Origin: CAZAPV01 sp964487195
Lineage (GTDB): Bacteria; Patescibacteriota; Patescibacteriia; SG8-24
Direction: 5' to 3'
Assembly: GCA_964487195.1 (NCBI GenBank)
Contig: CAZAPV010000003.1
Span: 1-35,777 of the forward strand
Length of the DNA: 35,777 bases
Part shown: one piece after another, positions 30,589 through 35,777 of the stretch
How the letters are laid out: each line of letters opens with the position of its first letter
How positions within the stretch are numbered: position 1 is the first letter of the stretch
The notes under the pieces: model-generated
Told to the model about the DNA's origin: nothing
Database searches by the model: none
The model's input: only the letters and a program-made list of their open reading frames with translations
Translations under genes and position numbers: made by a program

Positions 30589-30626
30589 AGAAAACCGCCC
30601 CGGAATTACGGGGCGGTTTTCTTTTT
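30589..30626. terminator. Bidirectional terminator overlapping the end of thrS
   Basis: AAAACCGCCCCG (30591-30602), loop GAATTA, CGGGGCGGTTTT (30609-30620), flanked by A and T tracts. The thrS stop codon (TAA, 30608-30606) lies in the loop, and the last codons of thrS form one arm. It serves both convergent genes. Confidence 0.9.
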
Positions 30627-32423
30627 GGTGATCTCGTCCTTGAGCCGTTCGATGAATCCTTTGAGCGTCATCGAGACCTCTTTCTTCCTGCCGCGGATGC
30701 GGACGGTCAGTTTCTTGAGCGACTTCTCTTTGTCGCCGATCACGAGCATGTACGGGATCTTCATCTTCTCGGACTTGCGGATCTTGTAGCCGACCGTTTC
30801 GCGCAGATCATCGTACGCCACGCGGATCCCTTCGGCCTGAAGCAGCTTGGCGAGCTTCTTCACCGTCGCCCAGTGATCCTTGCCGACCGGGATCAGCTGC
30901 GCCTGTACCGGCGCGAGCCAGGTCGGGAACGCGCCGGCGTAGTGTTCGATCATGATGCCGAGGAAACGCTCGGTGGAACCGAGGATGGCGCGGTGGATGA
31001 CGACCGGCCGGTGCTTCGCGCCGTCGTCGCCCGCGTACTCGAGCGCGAACCGTTCGGGGAGGTTGAAATCGAGCTGGATCGTGGAGAGCTGCCATTCGCG
31101 GCCGATCGCGTCTTTGAACATGAAATCGAGCTTCGGTCCGTAGAACGCCGCTTCGCCTTCGGCTTCCTTGGAGTTCCATCCGGTCGCTTTCACGACCTTC
31201 CGGAGCGCCGCTTCGGCGCGGTCCCAGACGTCGTCGCTGCCGAGGTAATTCTTTTTATTCTTCGGATCGCGGAGCGAAATGCGCACCCAGAACTCCTTGA
31301 ACCCGAACACCTTGTACGCCTTGCCGATCATGTCGAGCATCAGTTCGATCTCCCCCTCGATCTGGTCCGGCATGCAGAAGACGTGGCAATCGTCCTGCGT
31401 GAGCGAACGCACGCGCGTGAGGCCGTTCAGTTCCCCGTGTTTTTCGTAGCGGTAGTTGGTGGTGGTCGACGTGTAGCGCAGCGGCAAGTCGCGGTACGAG
31501 TGCGGCATCGAACGGTACAGCATCATAAAATGCGGACAGTTCATCGGCTTCAGATAGTAATCTTCCTCGTCGATCTTCATCGGCGCGTACATCGCGTCGT
31601 ACTTGTCGAGGTGGCCGGAGATTTTGTACAGCTCGCCGCGGGTGATGTGCGGGATCCAGATCGGGACGTAGCCGCGCTTCTCCTGCTCTTCGATCACGTA
31701 GTTCTCGACGAGCCGCCGGAGCAGCGCGCCTTTCGGATAAAACAGCGGGAGGCCGAGACCGACCTCGTCGATCACGGTGAACAGCTCCAGCTCCTTGCCG
31801 AGCTTCCGGTGGTCGCGCTTCTCCGCTTCTTCGAGCATGGTGAGATACGCGGCGAGCTCTTCCTTCGTCGCGAACGCGGTGCCGTAGACGCGCTGCAGCT
31901 GTTTGTTCTCCTGCTTTCCGCGCCAGTACGCGCCCGCGACCGAGCGCAGTTTGATCGCGCCGATCTCCCTACTCGATTTCACGTGCGGGCCGCGGCAGAG
32001 GTCCACGAATTTGCCGGTGCGGTACACCGACGCGACATCGGGCTTCGCGGCGTCGACATCCGTGGATTCCTCCTCGCTGATCGCCGTGGTGCCGCGCTTC
32101 TTGAGATCGGTGAGCAGCTCGACTTTGTAGTCCTGTTTCAGATTCTTGAAAAACGCGATCGCGTCGTCGAGCTTCATCTCTTCGCGCACGAACGGTTCGT
32201 TGCGCTGGATGATCTTCGCCATGCGCGCTTCGAGCTTCTGGAGATCGAGCGTCGTGAGCGGACGCGGGAGGTCGACGTCGTAAAAAAAGCCGTTCTCGAT
32301 CACCGGGCCGACGCCGAGCTTGGCGTCGGGAAACATTTCCATGATGGCGGCCGCGAGCACGTGCGCGGCCGAGTGGCGCATCGTGTCGAGGCGGGTGAAT
32401 TCAGCCGGTTTCTTCGCAGGCAT
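30606..32423 (-). CDS. thrS: Threonyl-tRNA synthetase (no TGS domain)
   Basis: 605 residues (MPAKKPAEFTRLDTMRHSAA). It charges tRNA(Thr). The protein begins directly with the N2 editing domain: RHSAAHVLAAAIM (His17 and His21), GPVIENGFFYDVDLP and DLCRGPHV (zinc Cys and His). The usual N-terminal TGS domain of about 60 residues is absent. The class II core follows, with MNCPHFMMLYRSMPHSYRDL, RYEKHGELNGLTRVRSLTQD and HRAILGSTERFLGIMIEHY, then the anticodon-binding domain. The lost TGS domain is a reduction seen in some small genomes, to my memory. The J-like gene is 42 bp upstream on the same strand. Confidence 0.95.
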   Translation of the reverse strand: MPAKKPAEFTRLDTMRHSAAHVLAAAIMEMFPDAKLGVGPVIENGFFYDVDLPRPLTTLDLQKLEARMAKIIQRNEPFVREEMKLDDAIAFFKNLKQDYKVELLTDLKKRGTTAISEEESTDVDAAKPDVASVYRTGKFVDLCRGPHVKSSREIGAIKLRSVAGAYWRGKQENKQLQRVYGTAFATKEELAAYLTMLEEAEKRDHRKLGKELELFTVIDEVGLGLPLFYPKGALLRRLVENYVIEEQEKRGYVPIWIPHITRGELYKISGHLDKYDAMYAPMKIDEEDYYLKPMNCPHFMMLYRSMPHSYRDLPLRYTSTTTNYRYEKHGELNGLTRVRSLTQDDCHVFCMPDQIEGEIELMLDMIGKAYKVFGFKEFWVRISLRDPKNKKNYLGSDDVWDRAEAALRKVVKATGWNSKEAEGEAAFYGPKLDFMFKDAIGREWQLSTIQLDFNLPERFALEYAGDDGAKHRPVVIHRAILGSTERFLGIMIEHYAGAFPTWLAPVQAQLIPVGKDHWATVKKLAKLLQAEGIRVAYDDLRETVGYKIRKSEKMKIPYMLVIGDKEKSLKKLTVRIRGRKKEVSMTLKGFIERLKDEITKKKTAP

Positions 32424-32465
32424 AACGAAAAAAGGGTACCGCGGGGAGAAGGTTTTATCAAGAGA

Positions 32466-33599
32466 TTACCGAACTTCTATGGTGATGTGGTCCGCGACGT
32501 TCGGCATGCGACCGACCCAGAACGGAGAGACGGTGACCGATGCCGAGGAAACGCCATCGAGATGTTCGAGGTAGGCGCGCGCGGCATCGACCGTGACGCC
32601 GGTGAACTTCTCGCGATTGAGCGCCGGGGAATCGGTCGAGAGCACGGCGAGCGCTTTCGCGGTGACGTGGACGCTCGCCTTGCCGCCGTCCGCGTCGGCT
32701 TTGTCGACCGTCTTCATCACTGAATCATCTTCGATCGCGGCGAGTGCGCGATCGTATGGGATCTGCAGTTTCAGCTGCGCCTTCAGCTGGTCGTCGAGCT
32801 GGCCGGCGTCGTAAAACACGCCGGTCGCCTTGATCGCGAGCGTCACGGTAAACGTATCGGCCTCCGCGCCGACCGGCTGGTCGGTGGTCTGTTTCGTGAT
32901 GTCGATCGAGATGATCTCGCCCGACGTCGGCGCGCCGTCCTGCTTCGCCTGGTTGCGCAGCCGTTCGGTGAGATCCGCGCCGAGTTTCTGTTTGAGAACG
33001 TCCACGGCGCTGTTCACGTCGTCCTGCGTGACGAGCTTCTCGTCTTTCTGTCCGGCGACGAACGGCGCGACGACGGTGACGGTGAACGAACGACGGAGCG
33101 CCGGATCCAGTCCGGGGATGGTGAACGTCCCGTTCGCGAGTTCCCCGTTCGGTCCCGCTTCGTCGGCGAATGCCGCGACCTCCACGGCACCGTCCGCGGG
33201 AACGACCACGGTTTTCTTGATGCGGTACAGCGCGCCGTCCGCGGTGAGCAGCCGCGTCGTCGCGACGAGCGTCTGGTTCCTGGAGAGCGCGCTCGAAATG
33301 CGCACCGTCCCTTCGGCGTGCGTATCCACTTTGACGACCGACGCGGCCGGGAACTGCTGCGTCACCGAGTCGGCGAACGAGACGACGTCGCCCCTGATCT
33401 CCGAATCTTGGGGGACGCGGCTGACGTCGGCGACGAAATCCGCGCGCACTTCGTCCTGCTTCGCGAGGATCACGACGCGCGCTTTCGAGAAAACGACGTA
33501 CGCAACGACGATCGCGATAATCGCGGTGAGGCACAAAAAGAGAATGGCGATGCGGCGATACGCGCCGAGCGACGGTTGTGGCATGACGGAACCGGACAT
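32466..33599 (-). CDS. Baseplate J-like domain membrane protein
   Basis: 377 residues from ATG 33599 (MSGSVMPQPSLGAYRRIAIL). One membrane helix (about 17-37) anchors a large outer domain. The central region (SRNQTLVATTRLLTADGALY, RIKKTVVVPADGAVEVAAFA, ANGTFTIPGLDP) resembles the Baseplate_J/gp47-type domain common in CPR membrane proteins and unrelated to a phage in this context. No catalytic residues are recognised. It sits between dnaE and thrS. The -10 is 6 nt before the ATG, predicting a leaderless mRNA; an in-frame ATG 15 nt later is an alternative. Function unknown, possibly surface-related. Confidence 0.8.
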   Translation of the reverse strand: MSGSVMPQPSLGAYRRIAILFLCLTAIIAIVVAYVVFSKARVVILAKQDEVRADFVADVSRVPQDSEIRGDVVSFADSVTQQFPAASVVKVDTHAEGTVRISSALSRNQTLVATTRLLTADGALYRIKKTVVVPADGAVEVAAFADEAGPNGELANGTFTIPGLDPALRRSFTVTVVAPFVAGQKDEKLVTQDDVNSAVDVLKQKLGADLTERLRNQAKQDGAPTSGEIISIDITKQTTDQPVGAEADTFTVTLAIKATGVFYDAGQLDDQLKAQLKLQIPYDRALAAIEDDSVMKTVDKADADGGKASVHVTAKALAVLSTDSPALNREKFTGVTVDAARAYLEHLDGVSSASVTVSPFWVGRMPNVADHITIEVR

Positions 33600-33605
33600 G
33601 CCTCT

Positions 33606-33611
33606 AGTATA
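33606..33611 (-). promoter_or_regulatory. Extended -10 of the J-like gene (leaderless)
   Basis: On the minus strand, AAATGC then TATACT (33611-33606), 6 nt before the ATG at 33599. It lies in the 18-bp gap between dnaE and this gene. No -35 consensus is visible. Confidence 0.6.
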
Positions 33612-33617
33612 GCATTT

Positions 33618-35777
33618 TCAACCTTCCCGCTGCACGGCGCCGCGGCCGACCAATTTTTCGATCGCCGCGATCGTTTCGCCTGAAAAGGCGATCGAATATT
33701 GCGTCTCGATCTTCTTCGGCTGCTGTTTGTCTTTGACGAGCAGAAACACCTTGCGGCTGCCGGGATTTTCAACGAAGACGCGTTTCAGTTCCCCGGCGAG
33801 CGACGGCGCCATCGTCGGCGGCACGGCGATGCAGATCTGGGCGCGCTCCGCCGCGAAGCTCGCGGATGCGGCCCGATGCCCCATCGATCCGACGATCTGC
33901 CGAAGCCGCTCGATCGTCTCGGACGTGAGCGCACTCACCTTTTCCGCGAGGATTTTCTTTTCCCCGTCTTTTTCGTCGAGCTTTCCTTCTACCATCACCG
34001 CCGCGTCCTTGACGATCGCGCCGCGGCACTCGTTGAACGTCGACGGAAAGACGACTATTTCCACGGTGCCGCTCGTGTCTTCCAGTTTGACGAACGCCAT
34101 CGCGTCCCCCTTCTTTGTCGTGATCTGCCGCACGTCCATGATGATCCCGCCGAGCCGGAGCAGCGTCGCGGACGGCCGCTTCCCTTCGAACGACGAGATC
34201 GGCGCGAGCAGCCCAGCGAGTGATTCGCCGTATTCCTTGAACGGATGCTCAGAGACGTACAATCCCAACAGTTCGCGTTCCCACGCGAGCTTCTCCCGCT
34301 TCGTCGCCGGAGGGACGTCGCGCAGCTTCAGCTCTCCGCGCGGCGCGGCGGCGCCGCCGAAGATGTTTTTCTGTCCGGAGTCGCGATCTTTCACCGCATC
34401 CTTGTGGTACGCGAGAATCTGATCGATCCCGGCGAGCAGCCGGTTGCGCTCGCTCACGCCGTCGAGCGCGCCGGATTTTATCAGCGCTTCGAGCGACTTC
34501 TTGTTGAAATTCTTCGACGCGACGCGGGACGCGAGGTCCGCGATATCCGTGAAAGGACCGCGCGTCTCGCATTCGGCGATCAGCGTCCTCGCGATGTCGT
34601 CGCCGAGATTCTTGATCCCCGAGAGTCCGAACCGGATGTGCGCGTCGTCAAGATAGGTGAAGTCCGCCTTGGACGAATTCACGTCCGGCGGGAGCACCGT
34701 GATCCCCATCTTCGCGCAGTCGGCGACCACCGCGGCGACGGTGTCGGCGTCGCCGGACTCGGCCGTGAGCACCGCGGTCATATACTCCGCCGGCCAGTTC
34801 GCTTTGAGGTAGGCGGTCTGGTACGCGACCATCCCGTACGCGGCGGCGTGCGCCTTGTTGAACCCGTACGCCTGGAACGGTTCAAACAGCTTCCATAGCA
34901 TCTCCGCGAACTCCGCGGTCTGGCCGTTCTTGATGATCCCTTTCACCAGCTTCTGCTTCTGCGCCGCCATCTCGGCGGGGATCTTCTTTCCGACCGCCTT
35001 GCGGAACTTGTCGGCCTCCTCCCAGGTGTAGCCGGCGAGCTCGATCGCGGAGAACAGCAGGTCGTCCTGATAGACGATCAGCCCGAACGACTCCTTCAGG
35101 TACTTCTCCATGCGCGGGTCGGGATACGACACCAGCGACGGATCATGTTTGCGGCGGATGTACTCCGGGATCTGGTCCATCGGACCGGGACGGAACAGCG
35201 CCACCATCGCCATGATGTCGTGGATGGTGGTCGGCTTCAGTTCCTTGAGGTAGCGCGTCATGCCGCTGCCGTTCAGTTGGAACGTGCCGGTCGTTTCTCC
35301 GTCCGCGAGCATCTTGTAGGTGCGCGCGTCGTCGAGCGGCAGCGCGTCGAGATCGACGTGGATCCCTTTGGTGCGCGCGATGATCTTCACAGCGACGCCG
35401 AGGATCGACAGGTTGCGGATACCGAGGAAGTCTGATTTCAAAACGCCGGCGGCCTCGATCGAATTCATTTCGTACTGCGTGATCAGTTTTTCGCCGCCCG
35501 ATTCTTTCTGGAGCGCGGTGTACTCGGTGAGCGGCTTCGGCGCGATCACGACCCCCGCGGCGTGCACGGAGACGTGGCGCGCGCATCCTTCGACCTTCTG
35601 CGCGAGATCCAGCAGCCGCGCGATCTGCGGGTCGTTCTTCGCCTCCTCGCGCAGGTCGGGCGTGGTATCGAGGGCGCGCGCGATCGTCATCGGGAACCCC
35701 TGGCTCCCCATCGGAATCATCTTGGAGATGCGGTCGCACAGCGCGTACGGGAGCGCCAGCACGCGGCCGACGTCGCG
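33618..35777 (-). CDS. dnaE: DNA polymerase III alpha subunit (N-terminus beyond the window)
   Basis: About 720 C-terminal residues, open to the right edge (RDVGRVLALPYALCDRISKM). DnaE is the replicative polymerase. Visible blocks: HVSVHAAGVVIAPKPL, KSDFLGIRNLSIL, MVALFRPGPMDQIPEYIRRK, GLIVYQDDLL, FNKAHAAAYGMVAYQTAYLK, and the helix-hairpin-helix region RFGLSGIKNLGD. Near the C-terminus an OB-fold domain (LRLGGIIMDVRQITTKKGDA, MAFVKLEDTSGTVEIVVFP) is present, then a short C-terminal segment. The catalytic PHP and the polymerase aspartates lie upstream of the window. The J-like gene follows after 18 bp. Confidence 0.97.
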   Translation of the reverse strand, partial: RDVGRVLALPYALCDRISKMIPMGSQGFPMTIARALDTTPDLREEAKNDPQIARLLDLAQKVEGCARHVSVHAAGVVIAPKPLTEYTALQKESGGEKLITQYEMNSIEAAGVLKSDFLGIRNLSILGVAVKIIARTKGIHVDLDALPLDDARTYKMLADGETTGTFQLNGSGMTRYLKELKPTTIHDIMAMVALFRPGPMDQIPEYIRRKHDPSLVSYPDPRMEKYLKESFGLIVYQDDLLFSAIELAGYTWEEADKFRKAVGKKIPAEMAAQKQKLVKGIIKNGQTAEFAEMLWKLFEPFQAYGFNKAHAAAYGMVAYQTAYLKANWPAEYMTAVLTAESGDADTVAAVVADCAKMGITVLPPDVNSSKADFTYLDDAHIRFGLSGIKNLGDDIARTLIAECETRGPFTDIADLASRVASKNFNKKSLEALIKSGALDGVSERNRLLAGIDQILAYHKDAVKDRDSGQKNIFGGAAAPRGELKLRDVPPATKREKLAWERELLGLYVSEHPFKEYGESLAGLLAPISSFEGKRPSATLLRLGGIIMDVRQITTKKGDAMAFVKLEDTSGTVEIVVFPSTFNECRGAIVKDAAVMVEGKLDEKDGEKKILAEKVSALTSETIERLRQIVGSMGHRAASASFAAERAQICIAVPPTMAPSLAGELKRVFVENPGSRKVFLLVKDKQQPKKIETQYSIAFSGETIAAIEKLVGRGAVQREG

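Noticed and set aside
30873..32723. Plus-strand frame of 616 codons antisense to thrS
   Set aside because: The minus strand carries all ThrS motifs; the plus product has no recognisable domain and crosses gene borders.
32466..33599. Possible phage or contractile injection system from the baseplate-J-like protein
   Set aside because: No sheath, tube, spike or other baseplate gene is near, and the protein has a membrane anchor. The name only reflects a domain resemblance.

Overview
The window is a GC-rich bacterial chromosome segment dominated by housekeeping genes. The most likely source is a member of the Patescibacteria (Candidate Phyla Radiation), probably Parcubacteria-like. This is inferred from several small signs together: a tandem ThyX of 569 residues, a short EF-Ts, a ThrS that starts at the editing domain, a DUF5679 zinc ribbon, a DUF3048 protein, a baseplate-J-like membrane protein and large secreted proteins with a YRWRND-type domain. 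TAA, TAG and TGA all end genes, so the standard code is used and the UGA-as-glycine CPR lineages are excluded. No tRNA, rRNA, CRISPR array, insertion sequence or prophage was seen.

Layout. 1-3724 (minus) is the N-terminal part of a giant secreted protein with YVTN beta-propellers, interrupted by a 100-N assembly gap. 3803-5150 (minus) is rpsB-tsf, divergent from rpmE; prfA, a nucleotidyltransferase and prmC follow (plus). 8250-13044 (minus) holds a pilin-like protein, DUF3048, L25, a zinc-ribbon protein, RodA and a one-TM protein. 13144-14569 (plus) is a cluster of three small membrane proteins, two of them paralogues, then gyrB. 16758-17977 (minus) holds a flavin-binding split-barrel protein and an unknown membrane protein. 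18114-20835 is secE-nusG and rplK-rplA, split by an opposite-strand small membrane protein. 20879-24320 is a thymidylate pathway cluster, dcd-dut-thyX-tmk. A membrane protein and gatB follow, then DUF5679, miaA and miaB (minus), a coiled-coil protein with PIPL repeats (plus), and dnaE, a J-like protein and thrS (minus).

How the genes fit together. Three themes stand out: translation (S2, EF-Ts, L31, RF1 with its methylase PrmC, L25, L11, L1, GatB, ThrS, MiaA and MiaB), DNA precursor supply and replication (dcd-dut-thyX-tmk, gyrB, dnaE), and cell surface (YVTN giant, pilin, DUF3048, RodA, small membrane proteins).

Regulatory signals are unusually readable. Many genes have sigma70-like promoters (TTGACA-like, 16-17 bp spacer, often TGC before a TATACT-like -10). 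Divergent pairs share or abut their -35 hexamers, several -10 elements follow directly on the upstream terminator, and some -10 elements lie only 6-9 nt from the ATG, which predicts leaderless mRNAs. No completely new multi-gene system was identified. The best candidates for something undescribed are the nested propeller architecture at 1-3724, the tandem ThyX with its signature split between the halves, the small membrane protein family, and the terminator-like leader hairpins.
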